Below, in pieces: positions 12,166 to 22,979 of a stretch of 64,000 nt of DNA. Origin of the DNA: Thozetella sp. PMI_491 (taxonomy: Eukaryota > Ascomycota > Sordariomycetes > Chaetosphaeriales > Chaetosphaeriaceae); the NCBI GenBank assembly GCA_021432635.1, contig MU270142.1, forward strand, positions 16,026-80,025, written 5' to 3'. Position 1 is the stretch's first letter. Every line of letters begins with the position of its first letter. Both the position numbers and the translations under genes were made by a program. The notes beneath the pieces were generated by a model. The model was given only the letters and a program-made list of their open reading frames with translations, was not told the DNA's origin and did no database searches.

Positions 12166-13148
12166 AACATCACCACCACATCGGAGGCGGATGTAGCCAC
12201 CACGTCCTCGGCCCACCCCGGCAGCTATATCCCCTGCCGCACTGGAACAGAGCAGTCCTCGTCACTGTTTGGACATGGTGCTGGACGGGAAGGCTCCGCC
12301 TCCTCTGCACGAACAGGCCGAAGAGAGCGGCGGAGGGCCGGAAATGACGACAGCGTCAGGGAGGTTCATGGGCACAACGAGCAAGGGCAGAGCCAATCTA
12401 GCTGGCCGGTTTGTTTGTATACGGAGTGGAGGCGCTGCTGACCATCATCTTTCGAATGCACGACGGACGCGGCAGCGCGAGTGCCTCGATGCAAATAACG
12501 AGAGCATACTCCGTATACCGGTTCCGGATAGGGAGTAGTTGGGCGATCATAGTGGGCCCAATGCGAGGAGGATTCGTCCCAGCCAGGCTCCCGTAGCCGA
12601 AATTCAGCAAGAGCACGGCGCTGCGTAGTACTTCATTAGCACTGAGTCTCGGCCAAGCCACCTTGAGCCAGGTATCTTATTTAGGCACCTACCTCACCTA
12701 CTTGTCAGCCCTACCAAGGTACCCATGGTACAGTTCCTATGTGTCGTACCAATGTGGTGATATTCGTCTAGTATCCGACTTGGTAGAGCGGGGAGGCGCA
12801 GTCTCACTTCCTCCACAAACGCCACTCATCCCCACGCTATCTTGATGGGTCCAGTGCGAACGACTTAATTTCAGCTCCCCCTAGACGTGTAACGACTGAC
12901 CTTGGAGCCGAAAGTCCACGACGAAGGTACGAATGTATTACGGGGTGCGGCGGCCGTGACCCGGAAGGAAAGGGTGGGCTGTGGAGAGCCAGCAGGAGGA
13001 GGCACGAAGCCGACCACATGGGAATGGGTTCTGACGACCGAGTCGAAAAGCACAACAAGAAGGCCGGTCCTCCATCTACAACATAAACCTCCCAGGTCGT
13101 CACAATGTAGATAAATATACCTACGCCCGTCCGGGATGGTGGGGTGCT

Positions 13149-13208
13149 AGCCCCTATGCGTCCAGCCCCTATGCGTCCAGCCCCTATGCGTCCAGCCCCT
13201 ATGCGTCC
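13149..13208. repeat. Minisatellite, four perfect copies of a 15-bp unit
   Basis: AGCCCCTATGCGTCC is repeated four times head to tail without a mismatch. Because the unit is a multiple of three, the minus strand reads as an open (AGRIG)n peptide, which explains a spurious open frame there. No start context or homology supports coding. Confidence 0.9.
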
Positions 13209-13637
13209 GGCCCCAGCTCCGTAATCCAAGTTGCCTACGAGTGCGTGCGTAGGCCAGTAGAACAGCGTTCACTGTTGGGCCTCTGACTCGGGGAGCGCGC
13301 AGCGCCCCCCCCCCCCCGCCAACCGGATCGAGACGGGATGCTGCCTTTGCCTATGCAGACATCTCTACCCTCGAGTCTCTCTCCGCTCCGGACCGCCTTG
13401 CATGCGTTCCTTATACTGGTTCTCACCGCTGGAACACGCCTCGATATACGAACCGTGGGCTGGTATTTAGGTTCCGGCAGCTTCTGACCCCGGCTGCACT
13501 GATGAGCGGGAGAACCCTTCTGTCACTATTGTAGCACGCATAATAAGGCCCGGCAAATGACACTAGAGGCAAGCACTCACACTCACATGGCTTGGGTTGT
13601 GGGCAATGGTGGTGTTTGAGAACCCGGCACACGGAGT

Positions 13638-13679
13638 CTGGAATACGGCGTCTGGAATACGACGCCTGGAATACGGCGT
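13638..13679. repeat. Minisatellite, three copies of a 14-bp unit
   Basis: CTGGAATACGGCGT is repeated three times; the middle copy differs (CTGGAATACGACGC). The change makes GGCGTC...GACGCC, so the array has some dyad symmetry. No function is evident. Confidence 0.85.
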
Positions 13680-14496
13680 CTGGGGTTAGGCTTGCTTGAA
13701 CTCCCCACCACGTCGGCTCGATCCGTGGTCGCGTTTCCGCCAACTTTTAAGTCCGGCAAGATTACTCCATATACCTCACCCAATACTAGTATCTCGTAAA
13801 GCCTACAGCTTACCTAAGTGCCAGCTTGTAAGAAGGTACAAGAGCGGTTCCACCTGCATCAGACCGCAATCCAAGCACCAAATGCCCTGTTCTGGCCAGA
13901 GAGGCAAATAATATAAGGCAACCATAGTCTTGCAAGGACAAGTTTGCAGCGGCAAGGCCCTCCATACTCGGTACTCTTAATTCACTTCTAAGAAAGTGTG
14001 CATCCCCTGCTCCTCGGAAGCGGAAGATTCTGGCATTCTTTTCCTCTTCTGGGCGCTGAACTGAGCGCCCCCCCCCCTCCCCTCCCCTCCCCTCCCCTGC
14101 CCCCCGCGTGGTTTCGCCCTTACCGACCAGGACGGAGCGACTTGCCTCGGAGCCGCTGAAGGGACCGCCCGCCTAGATGACGTCAACATATTCACAAGAA
14201 CAAGCGAACAGCCTTGTTTAAACGAAGACGCAGCGCCGTACAAGCAGTCAATCATCTTTTGAACTTCGAAACTTCCGACCGAGAGACGTCCTAGGGTAGC
14301 CCAGTCCAGCGACCTTTTCCGATTGCCAGGGCTCATCCCGCCATGCATTGATTGATTACGAAGGCCATTTTGCACAGCCATGCTTTGCCTCCGTCCCTTC
14401 TGCCTGAACGAAATTTGCGATTCTCACTGACAGCGCTGCGACCACCTTCTTTTCACCGACAATTCGAGGGAAGAGAAGGAATTGACGTACGGTGAA

Positions 14497-16641
14497 ATGG
14501 CTCACCACGAATTATTCAAGGCCCTAGGCCCTATCGACTGGGCCGACCTCGAGAACGAGGCCGACTCCGCACTCTCCGATCTCCTCGACGGCACCTTTGC
14601 CCAGGCGCAAACCCTCGTTGACTCGATCCCAGATGCGCCGGCGACGAGTCCGGTGCAACAAGCCCGCGCATCCGGCAGAGCTCGATCGCAAACCGATTCG
14701 GCCGTCGACGGCCGTCCCAGCCTCGACGTCTCCTCCCGCCCGTCGCCCGCGATCGCCGCCCAACTACGCAAGGAATGGCGAGATATCAAGGTCAACCCGC
14801 GGGACAACCCGCTGGCAATCAGCGTCTACAAGCTCGCCTCTAAAGATGGAAAAGGTGCCTGGTTTGCCCGGCGTAGCATGCACGAGGGTCTGCCGTTCGA
14901 GAAGTGGAAGCTCGGCCTCGAGCGCGAGTTTGCCGAGACTCTCAAGATTGGGGGTGCACAGCAGGTTGTCGAACCCGGCGCCGGCAACGTGAGGGGCATC
15001 GGCGCAGAGAGAAGAGTCGCACGAAAAATAGCAGGCGGCAAAGGGAAAGCAGAAGGTGGGTTGGCTGGCCTTGGTCCAGAATCTGCGTCAACCATAGCGA
15101 TGAACGAGCTAACCAGCGCTGCAGTGTTTCAGCTCTCTATCCGGTTCCCAGGCCCTACCACGCCAAGAGACTTCGTCGCACTGTTGTTGTCGTCGTCGTC
15201 GTCGTCGTCGTCGGATCCAAGCTCGGAGACTACCGAGAAGAGCGAGGTGCCTCGCCGCCCAAGACAGTTTATGGTTGTTTCTAAGCCGTGCGCCCATCCG
15301 GACTGCCCACCGCGACCAGGCTTCATACGCGGTCAGTATGAATCCGTGGAGATTATTAGAGAAATCCCTGTGGAAAAGCCGCTACGGCGAACACGCTCCT
15401 CTATCGATATCACCCGAGAAGATATCCAGTCAGCCGCTGGCGGCGCCACCAACCTTAGCAGGGAGGCGATGATTCGATCGGCTCGCAATACCGGCAGCGA
15501 CACAGAACCCCCGCTCGGCAGGGGCGTCTCGTTCGCGGTACCACCCCAAGACTCCAGCGAGGAGCCTGAGATGGCAATCGAATGGCTCATGATAACCCGT
15601 AGTGACCCCGGCGGCAGCGTGCCGCGTTTCATGGTCGAGAAAGGAACTCCAGGTGGCATAGTGAGCGATGCCGGCAAGTTCCTAAAATGGCTATCGGCGA
15701 AGAGCACGGAAGATTTCGCCCATGATGATGGCAATGAGTTCAAGGAGGAGGCCCTCGCCGCAGAGCAGACGGACCCAGCTGGGTTTGCGAAGGCACAGGC
15801 GCCTTCGCAGAACCTACAAGCAGATCCTGTGGCCAGGACCGAGGCGAGAGAAGCCGCCGCCGCCCCGAGCGGGTTTTACAACATGATTGCCGGGGCCCTC
15901 GGGGCCGCTGGTTCGGCTGTGGCTAGTCGGATGCCGGTCTTGGTCACCTCTGCAAGAGGCAGCTCGGAAGAGGAGGACGTCGACGACGAGAGCGACACGT
16001 CGTCCGAAACAAGCTATGCGTCCGCCGAGGAGGGCGAGCCCTCATCCGCAGCCCCATCGTCCGTGCTCACTTCCAAGGACCCTGAGCCGGCGCTCTCTCT
16101 ACGATCCGGAATCTCGGATGAGTCGCAGGCCCTGTCATCGATCCCTACGCAGCATGAGAAGGAACTCAAGAAGCTCCAGGAGCGGCGGTCCAAGATGCAG
16201 GAGAAGATCAACAGGATGGCCGAGCGGGTAGCGGCCAAGAAGCGCGAGGACAGCGACAAGGATGCCGCGTCGCTGGTCAAACTACGGGAGAAGCACGAGC
16301 GCGACCTCGCGCGCCAGGAGGAGAAGTACCAGCGCGACCTGAAAAAGCTCGAGGAGAAGCGGGCGCAGGAAGAGCGCAAGGCGCAGGAGCGGCGCCGGAA
16401 GCAGACCGAACGAGAGGAGCGCGCCAACATCCAGCTGGAGCTGGATCGTGTGCGCTTGGAGCGCGATGTCGCACGCAAGGAGATGGAGGTGCTCAAGGAC
16501 CAAATCGGCGAGCTGCAAGCCCAGAACACGCTCCTGGTTGCGAAGCTCGGGAAACTCGGCGCGCTGGGCAGAAGCGACAGCTGGCACGACGTGGCCGGGA
16601 GAAAGCCAGGCCAAGAGCTGCCCAACGGAGTGTCGGCCTGA
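14497..16641 (+). CDS. DUF3074 (START-like) domain protein with C-terminal coiled coil
   Basis: A single exon of 714 residues. The first ATG of the frame is at 14497 (MAHHELFKALGPIDW); nothing upstream in frame begins with ATG. The N-terminal ALGPIDW motif and the central region (about residues 100-395, including a FMVVSKPC segment near 253 and an EWLM segment near 358) match the fungal DUF3074 family, a START-like domain presumed to bind lipid or another hydrophobic ligand. A run of serine codons (TCG)n at about 15187-15214 interrupts it. Residues about 490-545 are acidic/Ser-rich, and about 552-690 form a long charged coiled coil (HEKELKKLQ... and many EER/KRAQ repeats). No signal peptide or membrane segment is visible, so it is probably cytosolic or peripheral. 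The ligand is unknown. Confidence 0.85.
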   Translation: MAHHELFKALGPIDWADLENEADSALSDLLDGTFAQAQTLVDSIPDAPATSPVQQARASGRARSQTDSAVDGRPSLDVSSRPSPAIAAQLRKEWRDIKVNPRDNPLAISVYKLASKDGKGAWFARRSMHEGLPFEKWKLGLEREFAETLKIGGAQQVVEPGAGNVRGIGAERRVARKIAGGKGKAEGGLAGLGPESASTIAMNELTSAAVFQLSIRFPGPTTPRDFVALLLSSSSSSSSDPSSETTEKSEVPRRPRQFMVVSKPCAHPDCPPRPGFIRGQYESVEIIREIPVEKPLRRTRSSIDITREDIQSAAGGATNLSREAMIRSARNTGSDTEPPLGRGVSFAVPPQDSSEEPEMAIEWLMITRSDPGGSVPRFMVEKGTPGGIVSDAGKFLKWLSAKSTEDFAHDDGNEFKEEALAAEQTDPAGFAKAQAPSQNLQADPVARTEAREAAAAPSGFYNMIAGALGAAGSAVASRMPVLVTSARGSSEEEDVDDESDTSSETSYASAEEGEPSSAAPSSVLTSKDPEPALSLRSGISDESQALSSIPTQHEKELKKLQERRSKMQEKINRMAERVAAKKREDSDKDAASLVKLREKHERDLARQEEKYQRDLKKLEEKRAQEERKAQERRRKQTEREERANIQLELDRVRLERDVARKEMEVLKDQIGELQAQNTLLVAKLGKLGALGRSDSWHDVAGRKPGQELPNGVSA

Positions 16642-17575
16642 GCATGGACCCCGCTCGTTTGTGTATCAGTATGTACATTCACAGTTGGCATCACGATTTT
16701 ATGACTAGCAGCATACATGCACGAAGCAGAAACAGGAGTTGGCGGATGTCGGCGTCGAGGATCGGAATAAGAGATATATTTCTCACAAAGCATGCAATTA
16801 GGGCCGTATATACTATCATACAGAACGAAGACATCTGGAATTGAATGGAGGAGAGCACTTCGCGCAGCACCTACAGTCAAATATTGCCACCTAAAACAGG
16901 TAGCCACCTTGCACCACCCCTATCGGCGATCCGCCCCCCTCATCCCTTATCGTGATCACATAACTCTATTTTTAGTGCTCACTTGTGGAGGCCGCCCACT
17001 TATGCAGACCCGGACTGCCCGCTCCGATGAGATCTACAGTGTGCCCACGAATGGGCCGGAGGGCCAGACCCACCCGGGACGACATCCGGTCCCGCCCCCC
17101 GAGTCTAGATCCGGAGCGAGGAAAAAGGGCATCGGGTAGAACGAGATTGGTGATACAACAGGCCCAACAAGTGGCTATTGCTGGTGTCTGTATGGAATAA
17201 GAAGCTAAGATCTTTTTTTTTGTTCAGCAGTAAAGACAGGCTTATAAATTACCGATACCTAATTTGAGCGAGTCGCTAAAGAGGTAAAACAACGCAATCA
17301 ACGACACCATTTTCGGGCGCCAACCAGGACAGAGGTGACCTCCAGTACTTACCATGACCCTCCATCCTTATTGTCCACAAGCGCGACCCCTTTTACGGAC
17401 TTCTCCTTTGGGTATCCTTTTCCAAATCCTCCGTGAGCCAAGCTTGCCCTCCATAGCCCCAAAATACTGAGAATGCCGGCCTTGCCTTGCCTTGCCTTGC
17501 CTTACCCACGTTGTAAACACTCGACCCTGCCCATCGACATCTTGTCGTACCGCAACACATGTCAACCTCCCGTGG
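16642..17575. other. Convergent 3' intergenic region
   Basis: This 0.9 kb lies between two convergent genes. It contains a T run (17212-17221) and a CCTTG pentamer microsatellite near 17480-17506. I see no gene; it should hold the 3' ends of both transcripts. Confidence 0.6.
17480..17506. repeat. CCTTG pentanucleotide microsatellite
   Basis: About five uninterrupted CCTTG units lie in the intergenic DNA downstream of the RRM gene. Confidence 0.8.
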
Positions 17576-19275
17576 CTAGGGCTCGGTCCTAAAACCCTGC
17601 TCATAGCGGTACCATGTTTCAGGCCCGTGCTTGCTGCGCGAAGTACTTCCGTTCACCACGAGCGGCGTCTCCCTGTTTCTTCCCTCCTTGTCTTCGCCCT
17701 TGCCCTTCGCCTTCTCGCTTGACGTCAGGCCCGTCTCGATGGGAAGAGAGAACGGTGCAATTGGGACATGGTCTTCTATGTACCCGAAGCCCGGGTCCTT
17801 ATAGCTGTCCCTCCTGTCCTTCCGGTCGACGGTCTTCCTGCCGGCATCCCTATCTCGGTGATAATATCTGTTGACCGGGGATGTCTCGCCGTCTGCATGT
17901 ACGCGCGCCTCGAGTATGTGATTTGATACGGTCATGCCATCCAGCACCGTAGCAATGCCTGAGGCCACCACGAACTCCGCGAGTCGAAGTAGCGCGTAGC
18001 TCCTCGGCTTGTCGCTCTGCTCCGACCCCATGGTGATTTCCTCGATCTTAGTGGCGACATCAGCCGAGATGTGCATCTGTACTAGCTCACGAACGAATAC
18101 CCCAGTGGCCTCTCGCTGAGGCAGATTCTTGATTAACACCTGCCAAGCCGGCAGGTTGTCGCTCCGATTCTTTCTCTCCTGCCACGGGTCTTCCTCACTC
18201 ACCTTCCCATCAGGGAGGTCCGAAACTATGCCTGGATCGTGTCTCATGCTGCTGAAGTCGTAATGACTAGAGATTGTATTTAAATCTCCGGTGCTGTCGA
18301 AGTAGAATTCAGACCCGTACGGCTCTTGCTTGGCATCGTAGTACAGATGGCCGTTCATCCCCGCAGTGGCGTATTGTTGGCTGTACAGCGCGGGCGGGTA
18401 TGCAGTGGAACTTGTCATGTTGTATACATACTGCATCCCTGCAGATATGTGGGCGGCCTGTTGCTCGAAGCCGGCGAGCCCCGTCGCTAATCCGTGGGTG
18501 GGATCTACCGGCGCCACCGCGCTCGTGGACCCCGGTATAAGAGCCCACTGGGAGGAAGCTTCAGCAAAGAACAAAAGACGGGAAGCCGGATGCACGAAGC
18601 CATTCAGCAACGAGGATTGCGACTAACCTCGGTGTGACTGGTACTTGACTCTCCATCACTCTTGTCCCCAGAGGAGAGACAAGCATTACACGGAGAAGGG
18701 GGCCGGCTTGCCCTCGTGGCGCGACCAGTCACAACATCCCTGACCATGATCGGCATGGTCCTATTCTTGTCGGAAGCAATTATATTGTAGCCATTAAGGT
18801 TGCCGCCGTTCAGATGCTCTGCACGGCTCTCTCTAGTCAGGGAAGGGCCAGCACCGCAAGACCAGAGGCTTGAGGTTAAAAACGGGAGCCAGAGTCCACA
18901 TACGGAATGCCTTCTCAAAGTTGGGATACCCCTTGACTCTTACCCATCCGCTGGTCGAGATAGGGAAGACTTCGACATGGAGCACATCAGCCACCAGACG
19001 GACGTAGTCCTTGAGTTCCTGCCATGTGGTGCCAAACTTGAGCTGCAAATAGTCGGGAGGGTTAGTAGACGTAATTATAGCGTCTTCGTTATTCGGAACA
19101 CGAGTGGCCACGTTCTCCCCGCTCTTATGCACGTGCAAGTGGGTGATACAGAGTCTCAGACCAAGTTACTTACACCACTAACAGGAATGTGATAGGTATG
19201 GTCGTTGTCCGGGCCGGCAGGAACCTCTATCATCCTGGTCCTTGCCTGTCGTTGATGTTTCGAGCAGGACGGCAT
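17576..19275 (-). CDS. RNA-binding protein with two RRM-like domains
   Basis: Exons complement(17576..18547, 18628..18818, 18904..19042, 19174..19275), 467 residues. The start ATG at 19275 (MPSCSK) follows in-frame TAA and TAG and has an AAA context. Intron 1 (131 bp, GTAAGT...TTTGCAG) contains a perfect TACTAAC branch site. Introns 2 and 3 are 85 bp (GTATGT, CTGAC) and 80 bp (GTTAGT). Splicing assembles a clean RRM at residues about 28-97: YHIPVSGLKFGTTWQELKD, then WVRVK and HLNGGNLNGYNI. A second, more divergent RRM-like segment spans about 279-362 (WQVLIKNLP, then VLDGMTVSNHILEARVH). Between them is a Tyr/Ser-rich linker; the tail is charged. Such proteins bind RNA in nucleus or cytoplasm, but I do not recognise the ortholog. 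The TWQDLKD-type helix is shared with Gbp2/Hrb1-like and meiotic regulators. Confidence 0.83.
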
Positions 19276-19616
19276 TTTGGTTTAGTCCTACAGAGAAGAG
19301 GGGCTAGATTCGAGAGATTGGGTTGCCACACGGGTCGCAAAATTGGAAGCGAGGAGCTGGCGATGCGAAGAGGAGTGCAGCTAGAAAGAAACGAAGACAC
19401 TTCGGGAAGTCTTACGACGATGCAAGCTAGCAAGGGGACTGGTTCCCCGGGGAGTAAGATGGACTCTTCAAGATCGCACAGCGTGGAAACACGGCTGGGA
19501 AATGGGGGAAGGGAGGCGGCTAGCGTAATGGGTTTGGGGTTGACGAGAGCAAGCTGTCTCGTTGCTTTGACAGGGCCGTTGCTGCTGGACCTAGGAGATG
19601 AGGATGCGTATTTATA
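19276..19616 (-). promoter_or_regulatory. Probable long 5' leader and TATA promoter of the RRM gene
   Basis: On the minus strand a canonical TATAAATA (19609-19616) lies about 335 bp upstream of the start codon. The minus strand has no ATG anywhere between 19276 and 19849, while the plus strand of that interval has ten. The pattern fits a transcript that starts shortly after the TATA box and is scanned by the ribosome to the first ATG at 19275. Confidence 0.55.
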
Positions 19617-19821
19617 CACAACAGAAGCAGGCAGGGAGGCACCTCAACCTGGGTAGTACCACCAAATGTTGCGGCTAGAATGGGAAGTGCCGAAAAGGCA
19701 GCAAACAACAGCCCGAATTCAGAAGGGCAAGTAGTGAGACTTCTCTGGACAGACCTCGCTAGTCCCTCACAGGCCTAACGGTAGCCAACGGAGATGGCAA
19801 AATCTTTTCTCGTCAGAGGTC

Positions 19822-19843
19822 TTCACGCCGTGAACGGCGTGAA
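19822..19843. repeat. Near-perfect palindrome with 10-bp arms
   Basis: TTCACGCCGT, a GA spacer, then ACGGCGTGAA: perfect 10-bp arms with a 2-bp centre. It lies about 550 bp upstream of the RRM gene start and about 210 bp upstream of its TATA box. The dyad could bind a homodimeric regulator; this is inference from symmetry alone. Confidence 0.6.
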
Positions 19844-19849
19844 CGGGGG

Positions 19850-21282
19850 CATCAAGCACCAATCAGGAGTATATTGGAAGGGGGTGGAGTGACACTGGAG
19901 GCGGAATCCATGTCCTTCTGCACGGTCTAGAAGCTGCCAGCGTTATTCACAGTGCGGCAGCCACTCCGTCATAGGGGCGGTCTCATCACTTCCATCGACG
20001 GTACAAGACAGCCTGAAGCGGAGCAGTGGAAGAATGTTGACGAACAGCACACCACCGGGGTGCGATAACTCGCGGCTACCGGCAACTGGCTCTCACCGGA
20101 CAAAGGGCTGGCTGGCTGGAAAGACCTTGCATGCAATGGGCGCTGTCAACCACCAAGCCACGCTCCTCTACACGTCTCGTCAGAGGATCCTTGCATTGAC
20201 TCTAAGGCCAGCCCGCAAGAAATAGGCGCACGGCGGCCGTGGCATCTCTTCGGGGCAGGAATCGAGATGAACCGGCATACCGATGTCCCGCGCCGAAGCC
20301 TCGAGGTGGCTAGGAAACAGGCTAGGTTCTCCGGCGCTAGTTTGACCGAGACGACTCGATGCCAGGCTGAGCCTGTCAGCACGGTGTAGGACGAACCAGG
20401 CCGTCGGGTCGCCAATGCGAAGGATATCTCAGATGCCGCCGGGTGGTGTGCCAACAGGGCGGGGGTGACGGCCCAGCAAGATTGTGGTTGGCTGTGTGGG
20501 AGACGCGACGCCGAGATTGACAAGGGTCTAGTGCAACTCTCTTTCCCGCCCCGTACATCAAATCAAGTAGTTAGGCAGTCGTGTTGGATGCAAGGGAACG
20601 GGCGACACTAGCCTAGGCCGTTCCACGCACGGGATGTTGATGTGGCTTGAGATCAGCCCTCCACAACCAAGAGAAGGCTAGCCCGGGCAGGGTGGTTCGA
20701 ATGGACGGAAGTACTAGCCCGTACTTGGTTGGTTTAGTTAAACTGACTGGGCAAGCTTATCAAGGGAGCCTTCTCTTGGGTCTCTGCCGTTTAGAGGGTG
20801 TGCCTTTGGTATTGAGACTAGCAGCGTCGGGCCGCCAAAAGTGCAGTTGGCAACCAGAAAGATGGCTTGGCCTGGCAAATGTGTTGGTTCGGGATGCTAT
20901 GCTGTGCTTCCTTGAGCATGTTGCCGCAACAAGCGCACCGAAGGGGGGAGGGAAGGGAGGGAGGGGCGCCGGGGGAGAGGGGGGGGAGGGATGCGCCAAC
21001 TCGCAGCCATTGTTGTCCATCTTGATTCGGCAATAGCGAAATGCCCCTGTAGCCAGCCCAAGCTTCTCTGACGGAAGAAGCAACTCTTTACGTATGCAGA
21101 CCGACAAACTGCGGTTGGAAAGAAAAGGTCCCATGCAGAGGGGACTTGTTAGTGGCTGGCCCCACGCTTCGCCTCTTAACGGCCTATGGCGGGTCCGCGA
21201 GGCCGAGAATGGAATATCATGTCTCATTTTTTTGTTTTCTTGGAGGAGGCCACTCAGTGCAGCACTCATCAACTGCCGTGTA
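19850..21282. other. Intergenic region
   Basis: 1.4 kb between the RRM gene promoter and the end of the WRAP73-like gene. It has G-rich low complexity near 20943-20990 and no recognisable gene on either strand. Confidence 0.5.
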
Positions 21283-22979
21283 TTATCTCTTATGAATGAA
21301 TGTGTCCTCCAATTCGCTGGCTTCCTCCTCCCCATACTCGTCTGCGGATGGAGGCTGCTCAGCCGCTGGAATCAAGTCCAATGGCGACTCCTCTCGTCGA
21401 GTTGGGCTGCTCCAGTCCGTGCTGCCCCCTCCCGGCCATGGAGAAGAGCCTTCTGCTGATTCGGCCAAAGTCGCGAGTGCGCAGTGCTCTGCATTGGAAT
21501 AAAAGACGGATGGCAAACTTGTGGCTTCTGTGTCCACCCATGATGCATACGACCTGGTGAGTGCCCTGGTGCTTGGCAGAATATTGCGAAAGTCTACCAA
21601 TTGCGGCCCATCTGAAAGGGGGTCCCAGACAAACACGAGGCCGCCATATTGATCGCCATCGCATTTGACGAGCAGCGTCTCGCGCATGCTAGGATGCCAG
21701 GATAGATTGGTAATAGCTCCATGGAAGAGGAGTACAGCACGTAGCTCGGCAGCGGCCAGGTCCCATATCCACGCCGTGCCAGGTGATTCTTCAAGCCGTA
21801 CCGCCACAAGAACAGAAGCGGAATCGAAGACTACCGAGAAGCAGCCAGATGCAGGTTCCGAGCCGTCTTTCCCGGCTCGTCCCATGGGTGCTATGCTTTG
21901 GGTTGCCCTGACGAACGTATGTGCGGAGGGACCGGTTTGCGAGATGCTGACCTGTTCTTGCCACACCTTGGTACCGTTCGTCAGAGGAAATGCGATGCAC
22001 GAGAGACAATGAGGACTTACCTGCAGGGTATCTCGGATTGGGATTGTGGGTGGGTGGGGTAGCCGCAAGGTTTCGGCTACCGGTGCCATGTGAAATATGC
22101 AAACACACCGGCTGCTGTCACCAATTGCGAGGTGGTTGCCGTCTGGAGAGAAGGCCACGCGCTTGACGCCTGGGCCAAGGGCGTAATCTTTATCGCGAGG
22201 CTCCGGGTTGGACGGACCTAGCCAGGTCTTGAAGACATGTCCGTCGGGTGTGTAAAAGATGACCTTGTGTCCATGAGCCGGCGACTCCCAGACGACCAAC
22301 CACTTGCCGTCTGGGCTCCAGGCTAGCCCCTGCGCATCGACCGTATCTGGAGCCCAGGACCGTTGGACCTCTCTGGTGGGTGGCTCATGTATGCTTATCA
22401 GATCCTTTCCTGCGGTTCGTGTGAGGAGCGCAAGGTGACGTGTCCGTGGCCGGAACGAGAAGCCGTTCGGCGCGGTCGAGGCCGTAAAGAACTTGGGGTT
22501 GCCGATCTCCTTCCCTTTTAAAGAGACCAGATCGAATATGGTTACTTTCAGTCCAAGAGAGGAAAACACGCAGACCTCCGCGTCCGAGGCTCCAAATGTC
22601 ACGTATGCCGGCTTAGCGCCTGGAGGCACCGGGTTCTTGATACTAGCCTGGACACTGCTATCCCGGGCCGAGAAAACTAGAAGTTGACCGAGGACGGCAA
22701 CCAGCACTAGACGGGACGATTGCGACCACTGGAAGCTGAAAACAGGGCCTGAACAATCCGAGGGCAGCTTAATGATATTTATCACCTCCAGGCTCCGGAC
22801 TGCCCGGACTCGGATGGATGACGGCAGCAGCGTTGCAATGAGACTCCCATTGGGGCTGGGAAGGCTGTGGGGAGACGCTGTTTCCAATGATCAGAGGCTG
22901 TCCGGCCCTAGCTGGCGCGCCTAGCGAAGGGGATGGAGGGAGGCGAACACGCACATTTTAGGCTTCTAGAGAAACGCAT
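21283..22979 (-). CDS. WD40-repeat protein of the WRAP73/Wdr8 family
   Basis: Exons complement(21283..21951, 22021..22877, 22955..22979), 516 residues. The first exon is only 25 nt (MRFSRSLK plus one base); the 77-bp intron (GTGCGT...AACAG) joins it to SSPHSLPSPNGSLIAT, restoring the family's N-terminus (M-x-F-S-...-SPNG-IAT). The second intron (69 bp, GTAAGT...AACAG) is in frame and would otherwise add 23 residues. WD40-like motifs include LAWSPDGKWLVVW, VAFSPDGNHLAIGD and TNLSWHPSMRETLLV, the order expected for a beta-propeller. In fission yeast and animals, Wdr8/WRAP73 works with Msd1/SSX2IP at spindle poles to anchor microtubule minus ends; a similar role is likely. It is divergent from the molybdenum cofactor gene across 1.1 kb. 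Confidence 0.85.

Larger units (their letters stand above)
12170..14496. other. Intergenic region with two minisatellites
   Basis: No convincing gene is seen. It holds a 15-bp tandem repeat at 13149-13208, a 14-bp tandem repeat at 13638-13679 and C-rich runs (13307-13317, 14069-14105). The last 120 bp are the leader of the DUF3074 gene. They include an upstream ATG at 14380 that opens a 16-codon frame closing at 14430. Confidence 0.45.

Noticed and set aside
12837-13229. Minus-strand frame with AGRIG repeats
   Set aside because: It arises from the 15-bp minisatellite being divisible by three; the rest has no family resemblance.
13149-13679. CRISPR-like regular repeats
   Set aside because: The units are contiguous tandem copies without unique spacers, in a eukaryotic genome.
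19124-19173. Alternative 50-bp first intron in the RRM gene ending at CATAAG
   Set aside because: It would insert a stretch before the RRM and lacks a good branch site; the longer intron to 19043 has a perfect TACTAAC and yields a clean RRM strand.
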